In this document: positions 8,640 to 17,813 of the stretch, one piece after another
How positions within the stretch are numbered: position 1 is the stretch's first letter
Layout of the letters: every line of letters begins with the position of its first letter
Assembly: GCA_913019905.1 (NCBI GenBank)
Contig: CAJVZD010000009.1
Coordinates: 1 to 64,000, forward strand
Reading direction: 5' to 3'
DNA from: an uncultured Cellvibrionales bacterium
Lineage (GTDB): Bacteria; Pseudomonadota; Gammaproteobacteria; Pseudomonadales; Dasaniaceae
Length of the DNA stretch: 64,000 bases
The notes under the pieces: model-generated
Told to the model about the DNA's origin: nothing
The model's input: only the letters and a program-made list of their open reading frames with translations
Databases searched by the model: none
Program-made: the position numbers and the translations under genes

Positions 8640-10499
8640 CTAGTATTGAAATTCGCTAATTATTTTGTTCAAATTTCTCCCTAAGTTCAACAGTTCGTCG
8701 CTGGATTTTGATGTCAGCTGACTCTGTTCAACCAATGAATAGGAAATGTCGTTAACTTTAGTTACATTGCGGTTGATTTCTTCGGAAGCGTGACTTTGCT
8801 CCTCGGCCGCTGCGGCTATTTGTGTGTTCATGTCGTTAACACGGAGCATCAGTTCGCTGATATTTCCGAGTATCATGGCGGATTCTGAAACGAGCTCGAT
8901 TCCCGATTCTGCGCGAAGATTCGCCTGAGTGACCTTCGTTACAACTTCTGATGTTCCTGTCTGAAACTCCTCTATAGTGTCCCTAATAGTTATCGTTGAT
9001 TCTTGAGTACGCTGCGCCAAGGTACGAACTTCATCGGCAACAACGGCAAATCCACGTCCATGTTCACCGGCTCGAGCGGCTTCGATGGCTGCATTTAAAG
9101 CCAGCATATTGGTTTGCTCGGCAATACCTTGTATCGTGTCCAACACAGAAGTAATGTTTTTACTCTTTTCTTCGAGTTCCTGAATCGAACGCCCTGCGTC
9201 CTGAACCTCTTCTGTTAAACTGAGGATCTCTTGCTTGGCTTTCTCACCTGCGCTTGACCCGTTGACAACCTCTTCCAGTGTTCTGGTCACGGTGTCCGCA
9301 GCTTCTGAAGCATTTCTCGCTATTTCTTGAGTCGTACTGTTCATTTCATTGACGGCTGCTGAGGCTTGTTCAATTTCCTGGTTTTGATTGTCGGACGAAT
9401 CTCTTAAAGCTATGCTGGATGTCGACATAAGATTGGCGGAAGTCTCCACGTGAGTTGCCGATTCTTTAATTTTCCCCATCACTTGGTGCAAGGTATCAAT
9501 CATTTGATCAAAGGCTTTACCCATGTATCCGAGCTCATCGTCGTGATTGTGATCCAGCCTAATATTTAGGTTCTTGGTATCAGCAATTTCCAGAATACGA
9601 TCCTTAAAAATACCGATGGGTTTGTATATGGATTGAGCAACCAGCAAACAAATTCCTGCCACGACAATACTGGTTAGGATTATCCCTATAATCAATACTG
9701 TTTGGCCTGCGGAATATTCTGATTCAATGATTGTGTTCAATTTTTTATGCAAGTCTGCAAACTTGCTTTCCATTTGATGAATAGCCGACCTCATCTTACC
9801 CAGGTTGCCGTCGTTGGGTGTTAAGCCGTTCGCGACTTCACGGTCTATCAATGATTGGAACTTGTCCGAGTACGAGTCGAGCGAACTGAGAATAGTTTCC
9901 GCAAGTGGCGGGTCGAGGTTTTCGTTTGCGAGAGTGCGGAACAGCTCTACTTCTTCGTCGAAAGAATCTTTGTATTTAGTGTCCTTTCTGAGCATAAAGT
10001 CCTTTTCGTGGCGGCGCAGCATCAGCATGGATACTTTAATAGCTTCGCTGTCCGTTAACAATTCTTCAATGTCGTGCACAGCGTTCCGCAATTCTCCATA
10101 AAGACCGCTTTTCGAGTTAATGCCTATTTCTTGAACGGTTTCAACAACGGTAGTAAATTTGTCGGAGTAGGACGAAAGCGAGTTCGTCATCTGGTTGAGG
10201 TCTGATGAATCTATATCGTTTTCTGTTAGCTGCGACCGTAACTGCTCTATTTTCTCATTTGTTAACTGGTATTCGCCCTGAAATCTAGTGGCGTACTTCA
10301 TGTCTTTCCTGGCGAGAAAGTCTTTTTCGTGTCGACGTAGAAGTAACATCGAGGAGTGAATTTCGACTAAATCGACGGCTGCGCCATTGAGATCTCTCGA
10401 AGAGCTAGCGTTGAGTGTCGCCATAGAGCCCACAATAATTATACCGGCGGCCGCTATAATAGCGACGAGAAGTAGTTTGGTCTTAATTGTTAAATTCAT
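8640..10499 (-). CDS. Methyl-accepting chemotaxis protein with HBM sensor domain
   Basis: Chemoreceptor of 619 residues. After a membrane segment (about 8-28) comes a roughly 240-residue periplasmic helical region. It carries two copies of the same motif, [18 protein letters not shown] near residue 52 and [18 protein letters not shown] near residue 159. This internal duplication is the signature of the helical bimodular (HBM) domain, seen in Pseudomonas putida McpS, which binds TCA-cycle acids. A second membrane segment (about 268-290), HAMP and signalling domain follow, with the tip motif [21 protein letters not shown]. Organic acids as ligands are inferred from the domain type. Confidence 0.92.
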   Translation of the reverse strand: MNLTIKTKLLLVAIIAAAGIIIVGSMATLNASSSRDLNGAAVDLVEIHSSMLLLRRHEKDFLARKDMKYATRFQGEYQLTNEKIEQLRSQLTENDIDSSDLNQMTNSLSSYSDKFTTVVETVQEIGINSKSGLYGELRNAVHDIEELLTDSEAIKVSMLMLRRHEKDFMLRKDTKYKDSFDEEVELFRTLANENLDPPLAETILSSLDSYSDKFQSLIDREVANGLTPNDGNLGKMRSAIHQMESKFADLHKKLNTIIESEYSAGQTVLIIGIILTSIVVAGICLLVAQSIYKPIGIFKDRILEIADTKNLNIRLDHNHDDELGYMGKAFDQMIDTLHQVMGKIKESATHVETSANLMSTSSIALRDSSDNQNQEIEQASAAVNEMNSTTQEIARNASEAADTVTRTLEEVVNGSSAGEKAKQEILSLTEEVQDAGRSIQELEEKSKNITSVLDTIQGIAEQTNMLALNAAIEAARAGEHGRGFAVVADEVRTLAQRTQESTITIRDTIEEFQTGTSEVVTKVTQANLRAESGIELVSESAMILGNISELMLRVNDMNTQIAAAAEEQSHASEEINRNVTKVNDISYSLVEQSQLTSKSSDELLNLGRNLNKIISEFQY

Positions 10500-11200
10500 A
10501 TGTATTTCTCAATAGTCCAGAGCTGTTAGTTCTTTAGGCTGATATTAAAAAAATCGGAGTCAGGCGATGTTCTTAGTCTAGTAGTTCGGCTGGATCGTTA
10601 TTTTCTTGATCATTTACAGTATATCGGATTCGTAGTGGGTGAGAGCTTTCTATCTCGACCTTATTATTAACCAATCTTTGTAGCGTCTGCTGCCATATTA
10701 GCGTTGATGACATTTTGACGAAACCAGATTCCTTTCATTCGCCTCGATAAAGTTGAGTGTAGTAAATTGTGTCGTGCTTGCAACTCTTTTGAATCTAAAT
10801 TTGAGTGACAATAACCTCACATTTTGTGCATATTTATTTCCTGTTTTCGCTAATGTTCTCGATCGGAGATTGTTGGTAGATAGCTTGTGAGAGATATTCT
10901 GACAATATTCTTATATCTATGAGCATTTTGTTCATGTCATTGAAAGGCTTGTCGTTTTAGTTTGGGCTACTAACGAGAAATAGTGGTGATTAGCGTTATT
11001 TGGAATTTTAGAAAATCGAGATATCTAGCAACCTAGTAGGGTAAGGAATAGCTCTGCGGGAGACGTTCTCAATTCAAAAAGAAATGTACAGGGAGAGTAG
11101 GGTGGAGCCATATAGAAAATAACTTCGTAGCTAAGGGGTTAAGCAACCTGCTTTGAGCATCCTGTTCTGAATTTCCTCATTCGATAGCGAGGGTTAGTCC
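10500..11200. other. Intergenic region upstream of the HBM chemoreceptor
   Basis: About 700 bases. Apart from the small minus-strand frame at 10573-10713 I see no coding signal. The chemoreceptor promoter should lie here. A loose flagellar sigma-28-like arrangement (TAAAG, then GACTATTG about 14 bases on) is present on the minus strand near 10540-10515, but the match is poor. Confidence 0.35.
10573..10713 (-). CDS. Possible small protein of 46 residues
   Basis: A short ATG frame on the same strand as the chemoreceptor and 73 bases upstream of it. The translation begins MSSTLIWQQTLQRL and ends in an acidic tail (NDQENNDPAELLD), with an amphipathic N-terminal helix and a possible strand (LRIRYTV). 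It has no clear ribosome binding site at normal distance; an AAGGAA lies about 15 bases upstream. I do not recognise a family. It could be a real small protein or a chance frame. Confidence 0.3.
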   Translation of the reverse strand: MSSTLIWQQTLQRLVNNKVEIESSHPLRIRYTVNDQENNDPAELLD

Positions 11201-11229
11201 AAAAAAAGGGCGGCTAAGCCACCCTTTTA
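11201..11229 (-). terminator. Rho-independent terminator
   Basis: On the minus strand a ten-base stem AAAGGGTGGC / GCCGCCCTTT (one G-U pair) closes a three-base loop and is followed by a T run (seven A on the plus strand at 11201-11207). It lies about 57 bases past the stop of the beta-propeller gene at 11286-12962 and fits as its terminator. Confidence 0.85.
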
Positions 11230-11285
11230 CGGTTAATTACAGATGCGATAACTACTCCATTTCTTTGGAATGGTTAAATCGATTA

Positions 11286-12962
11286 CTATACATCAGTGTC
11301 AATGCAAATAATTTGCAAAATACCACCCTCTAAAGCGGGGGCCGGTATGGGGTTGTTTGATGTGCACACTTTGCCGTCGGGCGTAAAAGTCGTATCGCGA
11401 GTATATGTACCGGATAGAGGCACAGGATAGGCAATGAAACGTTCTTCCGCAGGAATAAAACGGAACATTCGATCCGTCATATTTTCATTAAGCCAGATGT
11501 CCTGCGTGTCGGGATGTACGTTCAATGCATAAGGCGCTGGGCGAAAACCGGGCGCATACTCAGGCATATCATAAACTTTACTAGTAAAGCCTGTAACATC
11601 TATCCGTGCCAGCTGACCTTCAGAATAGCCGGTTACCCATAGAATGCCTTTCTTATCAAAATGCATTCGACGAGGTCCGCGCACAGGTGAGTCGTATTCG
11701 GTTACTTCGAGAGTTTCAGGGTCGATACGACCTATCTTGTCACCGAATAGGCGCCCATACCACATCGAGTCATCTTTATGATTGATGTCAATTCCGTAGG
11801 GTTGGGTGCCGCCGGAAATTCCACCAACTTTTACGGTTGGTAGTGCAATAATATCGAATTTCCCTGAGGTTGGGTCCAGTCGGCCAACGTGTTCAGCGCC
11901 CGCCATTGTAAACCATACAATGCCGGCCTTGTTGACGCGAATTGAGTGAGGATATCGGCCCGTATATTCCTTTGGTAACTTGTGAGAAGCTTCCCATTTG
12001 TTCGTTGTTGGATTAAAAACCCCAATGCTCGTGCTTCCGGTGTTGGTTACGTAATATTTTCCGTCCAGTCCTAAGTCCAGAGAATGAGGTCCATGCCTCC
12101 CCGCAGGATCAAAAAGCCCCAGTTTGTTTTTAGCTGGTGCAGCTTCGTGGAATTTTCCGGCCTCGGAGCCTTTTTGCGCAATATATTCGGTCTTGCCTGT
12201 TTTTGGATCGGTAATTGACATGTGATCTAGTGCCTGATCGACTGTGTAAAGGACACCTGAGGTCGGATGTGCAATAGCATCGTGAGGTACGCCTCTATTT
12301 AGCAGCGGGTATTCGTAAATCTTGGCATTCACCAGGGCTTTGTCGATTGGAAATTCCGGTCGAACCGCAAGTGGTTTACCGTCGAAGCCCTTTTCGAAGA
12401 TTTCTCCTCGTCGGTCTCTAAGAGCCATATCAAAATTTCCAACATACATGTGCATGCGTTGGATAGTCGACGCCCAGTGTTCGGCCTTACGAGGCACCCG
12501 AGTAAAGGGGTTTCCTAATTGGTGACACGAGAGGCAATCACGTTGGAACTGAAAACGGTTGAAATCTGCATCGTCTCCTTGTTCGAAGGGCAGACTTCCG
12601 AAGTGATAAGCCGCCGGAAGACTGTCTGAAATTTCTACCGCCTCTGTCATCGCTTCCATTGTCATGTCATGTTTGAGTTTTTCGTTCGCTCCCAGTTCTA
12701 GATCGCCGTTGAGGTCTCTGTAATAAGGTGTGCGCAGACGTACATTCACGGTCCCAGTGAGATCGGTGCTTAGAGTGTATTGGCCGTTGCCATTCGTAAA
12801 CACCGATTCAGATACATTGGCAGCGTCCGTTAACCGGACCATTACTCCATTCAGTACTTCACCACTAGAGTTTTTGACGGTACCTGATATCGTGGCAGCA
12901 CTAGCGGTGATAGATACTAGGGCTGCAGTAAGTAATCCCAGACCTACGCATATTCGTTTCAT
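11286..12962 (-). CDS. Secreted Vgb-like beta-propeller protein with carboxypeptidase-regulatory domain and CxxCH motif
   Basis: Exported protein of 558 residues. A Sec signal peptide (about residues 1-22, ending ASA) precedes a carboxypeptidase-regulatory-like Ig domain (about 23-105). Next comes a short region with a c-type haem motif CLSCH (C143, C146, H147), then a streptogramin-lyase-like six-bladed propeller (about 200-550) with repeated blades such as HSIRVNKAGIVWFT and YGIDINHKDDSMWYG. Vgb itself is a lyase, but many secreted homologues have no known activity. The haem motif suggests a periplasmic redox or oxidase role. It is transcribed alone and ends at a strong terminator. The substrate is unknown. 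Confidence 0.8.
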   Translation of the reverse strand: MKRICVGLGLLTAALVSITASAATISGTVKNSSGEVLNGVMVRLTDAANVSESVFTNGNGQYTLSTDLTGTVNVRLRTPYYRDLNGDLELGANEKLKHDMTMEAMTEAVEISDSLPAAYHFGSLPFEQGDDADFNRFQFQRDCLSCHQLGNPFTRVPRKAEHWASTIQRMHMYVGNFDMALRDRRGEIFEKGFDGKPLAVRPEFPIDKALVNAKIYEYPLLNRGVPHDAIAHPTSGVLYTVDQALDHMSITDPKTGKTEYIAQKGSEAGKFHEAAPAKNKLGLFDPAGRHGPHSLDLGLDGKYYVTNTGSTSIGVFNPTTNKWEASHKLPKEYTGRYPHSIRVNKAGIVWFTMAGAEHVGRLDPTSGKFDIIALPTVKVGGISGGTQPYGIDINHKDDSMWYGRLFGDKIGRIDPETLEVTEYDSPVRGPRRMHFDKKGILWVTGYSEGQLARIDVTGFTSKVYDMPEYAPGFRPAPYALNVHPDTQDIWLNENMTDRMFRFIPAEERFIAYPVPLSGTYTRDTTFTPDGKVCTSNNPIPAPALEGGILQIICIDTDV

Positions 12963-13257
12963 AACTAGCTCCTGTGAACCGTAAATTATTGTTCTGCTTC
13001 ATTAGAAGGATGTTGTTTGTTTCTGCTATTTGACCACTGGATATCCTATCCCAGAGCTATTTGATTTGAAAGGGTAAATACGGGGAGCAACATTACCATT
13101 TTGAAAGCTTAGTGGGCGCTAAATTAGACGCGACGGGGCAATTGATAATGACCACAGAATTCGGTCATTTTGGCTAGCCATACGCCTTAAGGTTGTGTAC
13201 TATTTTAGCGGTTACACATTCGTCTAAAATTATTTTTTACAACTTAGAGTAAAGATT

Positions 13258-13596
13258 ATGAAACGTTTTTCACGCTCAATAAAATTTGCAGTACTTATCT
13301 GTTTGGCTGGTTTTATGGTTGCCTGTGCCAGTACTTCGGTTAACTATGCGGAAAAAATTCTTGGGAAGTGGGATACCGAAGTCAATGGTTTTCCTATTAC
13401 AGTAGAAATCTCTGAAACAGAGATCGGTGTTGTCGGTTTTGGTCAGAGTATTCCCTACACTTTGGCAGAAAATGTTATTTCATTTGATTTTCAAGGGCCT
13501 CAGGTTGCAAGCATAGAATTTGTCAGCGAAGACGTAATGAATCAAACGAATACGTCAACACAAGCAGTACAAGTTTTTACCCGACAGAAGCCTTAA
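13258..13596 (+). CDS. Small lipoprotein of unknown function
   Basis: 112 residues. The basic N-terminus and hydrophobic stretch end in a lipobox (FMVAC, C23), so the mature protein is probably anchored in the outer membrane or inner membrane from the periplasm. The mature part is short and strand-rich, with GKWDTEVNGFPITVEI followed by a pattern of alternating residues, resembling a small beta-barrel or lipocalin-like fold. No family is recognised. It is divergent from the beta-propeller gene with about 295 bases between them. A hairpin TCAGTAA-tagat-TTACTGA at 13605-13623 just after the stop lacks a T tract. Confidence 0.7.
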   Translation: MKRFSRSIKFAVLICLAGFMVACASTSVNYAEKILGKWDTEVNGFPITVEISETEIGVVGFGQSIPYTLAENVISFDFQGPQVASIEFVSEDVMNQTNTSTQAVQVFTRQKP

Positions 13597-14025
13597 TCGT
13601 TCTATCAGTAATAGATTTACTGAAGCGAGTTAAATAGATCCAAGTTGTATCCGAATCATCGGGCAGTACAGCTTGGCTTTTTCCCGTTGAGTTAGTTTAC
13701 GAGAATTATTTTTCGGCTCAATCTGCTTTTCCTTTTTTATTGTCGAGAAGGACTTCCCCATTAGCTTTCAAGCACGGCCGCCTTTGGTTTATCGCCTTAG
13801 AAACTTCGGCGGTTTATTCTCCGTCGGTCCTTTTTCGGTAAACGATGTTAAGTGTGGATTGCTTTTAAGTTAGCTTTTTGAGGACCGAAGCATCCGCTTC
13901 TGTCGTTAAATTAGCGTGCAGCCAGCGCTTTATACCTGGCACAAAGGCACAGCAGATAGTTGTTATTGGTGATTAATAACATTAATGCGTCGATTAAGTT
14001 GCCGGGCCCTGGGAGGGGACAGCTG
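13597..14025. other. Intergenic region downstream of the small lipoprotein
   Basis: Two genes converge on this 430-base gap. Besides the hairpin at 13605-13623 I see no repeat, RNA gene or supported coding frame. A minus-strand frame of about 25 codons near 13870-13950 is too short to judge. Confidence 0.3.
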
Positions 14026-14871
14026 CTAATAAAAAAGTAATGGATGGCTAAGATTTTCGTCAATAAACGGATTTAGATCTAGGTGGTCGTCTTCAGGATA
14101 CAGTGTGTGCATAGATAGTTTGGGCTCTGATGCGTAAGCTGTTGGTCCCAACGCTCCTACAGTAGTGATGACACTGAAAAACCTTTTCAATCCGCCATTG
14201 ATAGACATCTGAACTCGAAAACTTGCCATAGGCTCTAGCCTTGCAGCACGCTGTTGCCAATCTTGCGGAACGCTCGGATGAGTTTCGAGCCGGTCGAGTA
14301 AATCCTGATCAACTTTGTCATCGCTAAAAAGCGCACGCTGCTTAAGGGACATCAATATAACCGACAAGGTGTCTTCTCTATTGCTGACAAGGCTGCCTGC
14401 GCCCTCTTGATTAAAAAGGAAGTCGTAATGGTTCGTTACCTTTTCTAAAGCACTTTGACCGATATTATCGCGAAAAACGCCTACCCAGCCGCGGTTGACC
14501 ATCAATATGTTTGCAGACCGGTCTAATAAAGCGGCTGGAAAGGGGTCCAGTGCCTTTAGGGTCATGGTCATAGATTTACGAAGCCATTTCAGGTTAGGCG
14601 AGTGGAAGTCAATTTCTTCCTCGATAGAAGCAAAACCCGCGGATATTAGCAGATGATTGCTATCTCGCATGCCGAGTTCTAAAGCTCTGCTGATGTCCAA
14701 AACCATTGATTCACTCGGACGACTGCTACCATTTTCAAGCCGGCTAATATGCCTCGGCGAGCTGTCAAGTCGGTCGGCCAGAGCTTCTTGACTCAACTTA
14801 TGAACTGAACGCCAAAACCTCAGGAAACGTCCAAATGCGGGTTCTGGTTCCGACTCAATCTCATGTTGCAT
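14026..14871 (-). CDS. XRE-family regulator with MmyB-like ligand-binding domain
   Basis: DNA-binding regulator of 281 residues. The helix-turn-helix of the Cro/C1 type is at about 12-70 (LSQEALADRLDSSPRHISRLENG). The C-terminal MmyB-like domain (about 105-275) has the hallmark ALDPFPAALLDRSANILMVN and the RVQMSINGGLKRFFSVITTVG-type end region. Homologues bind fatty acids or other small lipophilic ligands and usually control a neighbouring gene. The nearest candidates are the acyl-CoA dehydrogenase operon, about 570 bases away and divergent, so control of lipid catabolism is plausible but inferred. The start ATG at 14871 gives the usual family length. Confidence 0.85.
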   Translation of the reverse strand: MQHEIESEPEPAFGRFLRFWRSVHKLSQEALADRLDSSPRHISRLENGSSRPSESMVLDISRALELGMRDSNHLLISAGFASIEEEIDFHSPNLKWLRKSMTMTLKALDPFPAALLDRSANILMVNRGWVGVFRDNIGQSALEKVTNHYDFLFNQEGAGSLVSNREDTLSVILMSLKQRALFSDDKVDQDLLDRLETHPSVPQDWQQRAARLEPMASFRVQMSINGGLKRFFSVITTVGALGPTAYASEPKLSMHTLYPEDDHLDLNPFIDENLSHPLLFY

Positions 14872-15445
14872 ATAATAACTCGTTGGGGTTTGAGAGCAGG
14901 CCGCTTAGTCGTGAGGTCTTTGCTGGCTGTATTGGGATAATTCTACACGCATAATACATAAAACTCAGGTTTAACTAGGGCTCTAATGGTTCATGGCAGG
15001 TCTCTCATTGTGCAGTGTACGAAACCGTAAATAACAATACAGCGCTGACGGTCCTTCTTTTATTAGCTGCGCTAAGTGAATGGTGAAATTTCGAAAGCTG
15101 GTTGAAAAGCTCATCTGCGCGTTGGTGCCGGCTAAAAAGATACTTTCTTACCAAATGGTAACTTTGGTTTGATGAAATCCCTATTTATCGACTGCCGGTT
15201 TCCAATGCTGCGTAGGACCGAGTAGTAATGAAATATCTTGGAGGATTGCTAATTCATCCTCTGGAATCTCCCAGCGCGTGCCTAAAGCGACAGTGGGGGG
15301 CGTGACGCCCCATTGCAAGGTGCGATATCCCGTCGGTAAATCAGCTTTTAACGAAAAAATCAACCGGACACCGCATGTCGTGGTCCGCAAATAATCCCTT
15401 CGGCACAATGCGGGCCACAATTTGTTAACACCGAGAGGTCGAAAG
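14872..15445. other. Divergent region between the XRE regulator and acyl-CoA dehydrogenase
   Basis: This 570-base gap holds the palindrome at 15148-15161. A 94-codon minus-strand frame at 15181-15465 overlaps the next gene's start. Its translation is not obviously random, but no family is recognised and no ribosome binding site is visible, so I leave it unannotated. Confidence 0.35.
15148..15161. promoter_or_regulatory. Palindrome TTACCA-AA-TGGTAA, possible operator
   Basis: A perfect inverted repeat with six-base arms and a two-base centre in the divergent region between the XRE/MmyB regulator and the acyl-CoA dehydrogenase operon. Position and symmetry suit a dimeric regulator site. The cognate protein is not known. 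Confidence 0.35.
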
Positions 15446-17251
15446 ATGGTTGCTCCTATTCTCAATGAACGCGATTTAGATTTTATGCTTTATGAATTGT
15501 TTGATGCAGAAGGGCTTACTCAGCGAGAGCGTTATTCCGATCATACGAGAGAAACCTTTGCCGCAGCCATGGAGACATCCAAAACTGTCGCCGAAAAATA
15601 CCTGATTCCGATTCGTCAAAAGGTTGATACGAATCAACCGACTTTTGACGGTGAGCGTGTTCAAATGATTCCCGAAATTAAAGTTGCCGTCGACGCAGTT
15701 ATTGCGTCAGGTCTAGGGTCGACAACAGCGGACTTCGACATGGGCGGTATGCAGTTACCCGGTATTGTAAGCAGTGCTGTTGGGGCATATTTGTCGGCTG
15801 CTGGAGGAACTGTTATCGGTTACACGGGACTAACATCGGCTAATGCCAGTTTGGTGGAAGCTCACGGTACCAAAGACCAGATTGAAAAATGGGTCGTTCC
15901 AATGCGCAGTGGTCGCTTTGCCGGCACGATGGCGATGACTGAACCGGGGGCGGGCTCGGGATTAGCAGATCTCACCACAAGCGCAGAAAAGGATGAAAAG
16001 GGCGAGTATCGTATTCGCGGCAACAAAATATTTATATCCGGTGGCGATCACGAGCTCAATGAAAATATTGTTCATTTGGTATTGGCTCGTTTGCGCGGTG
16101 CGCCCAAGGGAATCAAGGGTATTTCTCTATTTTTGGTACCCAAATTTTTGGTCGACGACGAAGGTGTAGTAGGGGAGAGGAACGACGTTACTCTCGCTGG
16201 TCTGTTCCACAAAATGGGCGGGCGCGGCCAAACATCTTGTGCACTTAATTTTGGAGAGAAGGACGGTGCGATTGGTTACCTCGTTGGCGAGGAGAACAAA
16301 GGCCTTACCTATATGTTCCACATGATGAATGAAGCAAGGATCATGGTGGGTACGGGTGCCGCGTTAACAGCATTGACTGGGTTTCAATACTCGCTGGATT
16401 ACGCGAAAGAAAGGCCTCAAGGGCGTCTTCCGTCGAGTAAGGACCCCATGTCACCGCCGGTGAATATTATAAAACATGCCGATATCAGACGGATGTTATT
16501 GGCTCAAAAAGCGTATTCCGAAGGCGCGTATGCCTTGTGTTTATTGGGGACTCAGTTGGCCGATGACGAACACACAGCACCGACAGAAAAAGAGCGCCAA
16601 GATGCTCATACATTATTGGATTTCTTGACCCCGATCATCAAAACCTGGCCCTCCGAATATGGACCGAAATCCAATAGCCTAGCTATTCAGGTACTGGGTG
16701 GTCACGGTTATATCAATGAACATCCCGTTGAGATGTTTTATCGGGACAACCGGCTCAATCCGATTCACGAGGGTACCACGGGCATTCAGTCGATGGATCT
16801 ACTGGCGCGCAAAGTGCCTATGAAGAATATGGCCGGATATCACGCATTGTTGGAAGAAATGGAAAAAACAATTGCTGAGGCTAGTTCAACTGAATCACTG
16901 TCGATCTATGCAAAAGAACTGTCGGATGCGATTGTTATATTAAAAAACACAACGCAGTGTTTACTCGCCGCCATGCTTGAAAAAAATATTGATATGGCGC
17001 TATCAAATTCCGTTAAATATCTGGAGTTATTCGGCAACGTTGTCATTGCGTGGTTGTGGTTGAAACAAGGTATTGCTGCCGACAAAGGACTGGCGAATAG
17101 TCCTCACGAGGCGGACGAGAAATTTTATCGCGGAAAATTACAAGCGATGCAGTATTTTTTCCGGTTTGAGCTATCTGAAATCGATGCCTGGTCCAAGTTG
17201 TTGATCAATCTGGATTCGACCTGTTTCGATATGGATCCCGACTGGTTTTAG
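15446..17251 (+). CDS. Acyl-CoA dehydrogenase, long (AcdA/FadE-type with extended C-terminus)
   Basis: FAD-dependent acyl-CoA dehydrogenase catalysing alpha,beta-dehydrogenation of an acyl-CoA. The ATG at 15446 with GAGAGG upstream gives 601 residues, the usual size of the subfamily that carries an extra C-terminal helical domain (about 465-601). The FAD/substrate region includes AMTEPGAGSGLADL, and the catalytic glutamate lies in IHEGTTGIQSMDLLARK. A TTG eight codons upstream is less likely. It leads a tight series of same-strand genes (MaoC hydratase, SDR, thiolase, enoyl-CoA hydratase) that together cover a beta-oxidation cycle. The acyl chain specificity cannot be read from sequence. Confidence 0.92.
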   Translation: MVAPILNERDLDFMLYELFDAEGLTQRERYSDHTRETFAAAMETSKTVAEKYLIPIRQKVDTNQPTFDGERVQMIPEIKVAVDAVIASGLGSTTADFDMGGMQLPGIVSSAVGAYLSAAGGTVIGYTGLTSANASLVEAHGTKDQIEKWVVPMRSGRFAGTMAMTEPGAGSGLADLTTSAEKDEKGEYRIRGNKIFISGGDHELNENIVHLVLARLRGAPKGIKGISLFLVPKFLVDDEGVVGERNDVTLAGLFHKMGGRGQTSCALNFGEKDGAIGYLVGEENKGLTYMFHMMNEARIMVGTGAALTALTGFQYSLDYAKERPQGRLPSSKDPMSPPVNIIKHADIRRMLLAQKAYSEGAYALCLLGTQLADDEHTAPTEKERQDAHTLLDFLTPIIKTWPSEYGPKSNSLAIQVLGGHGYINEHPVEMFYRDNRLNPIHEGTTGIQSMDLLARKVPMKNMAGYHALLEEMEKTIAEASSTESLSIYAKELSDAIVILKNTTQCLLAAMLEKNIDMALSNSVKYLELFGNVVIAWLWLKQGIAADKGLANSPHEADEKFYRGKLQAMQYFFRFELSEIDAWSKLLINLDSTCFDMDPDWF

Positions 17252-17311
17252 ACGGGAAATTTAGAATTATGTTTTTATCTTTTGAAAAACCATTAGAATG
17301 AGAGGCTTTAT

Positions 17312-17770
17312 ATGAAATTGATTAAGCGAGAAGAAATTGAACAGTTTGTCGGGTATCAAGCGGCACCCACTCCATGGCACTGTGTTACGCAGGAACAAAT
17401 TAATCAATTCGCTGATTGCACCAAAGACCAACAATTTATTCATGTTGACCCAGTAAAAGCGAAAGAAACGCCATTTGGCACAACGATTGCCCATGGTTTT
17501 TTAACCTTATCTATGTTGTCTCATTTTTCAGAAGATTACGGTTTGATTATTGATGGTGCCGTTATGTTTATTAATTCCGGATTTGATAAAGTTCGGTTTC
17601 TTTCACCGGTTAAAGTGGGTAGCAATATTCGCGCATTGACAAGAGTCATAGAGATTGCGGAAAATAAGCCGGGACAATTTCGTATCAAAACAGAAGTGAC
17701 CGTGGAAATAGAAGGCGAAGAAAAACCGGCCTTAGTAGCCGAGTGGATTGGCCTGCAAATGGTAGCGTAA
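17312..17770 (+). CDS. MaoC-family (R)-specific enoyl-CoA hydratase
   Basis: Single hotdog-domain hydratase of 152 residues that adds water to trans-2-enoyl-CoA, normally giving the (R)-3-hydroxyacyl-CoA. The hydratase-2 motif is present: the aspartate in FADCTKDQQFIHVD and the histidine a few residues on, then TTIAHGFLTLSML. It lies 60 bases after the acyl-CoA dehydrogenase and 43 bases before an SDR, which suits hydration followed by oxidation of the hydroxyacyl-CoA. Close homologues are annotated as MaoC dehydratases in lipid catabolic clusters. Confidence 0.9.
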   Translation: MKLIKREEIEQFVGYQAAPTPWHCVTQEQINQFADCTKDQQFIHVDPVKAKETPFGTTIAHGFLTLSMLSHFSEDYGLIIDGAVMFINSGFDKVRFLSPVKVGSNIRALTRVIEIAENKPGQFRIKTEVTVEIEGEEKPALVAEWIGLQMVA

Positions 17771-17813
17771 CAATTTTTTTGTCGTATGAGAACGGCTAAT
17801 TAGGAGCTTGGAA

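Noticed and set aside
15181..15465. 94-codon minus-strand frame overlapping the acyl-CoA dehydrogenase start
   Set aside because: It has no ribosome binding site, overlaps a well-supported gene start and matches no family. Some segments look protein-like, so it is left open rather than annotated.
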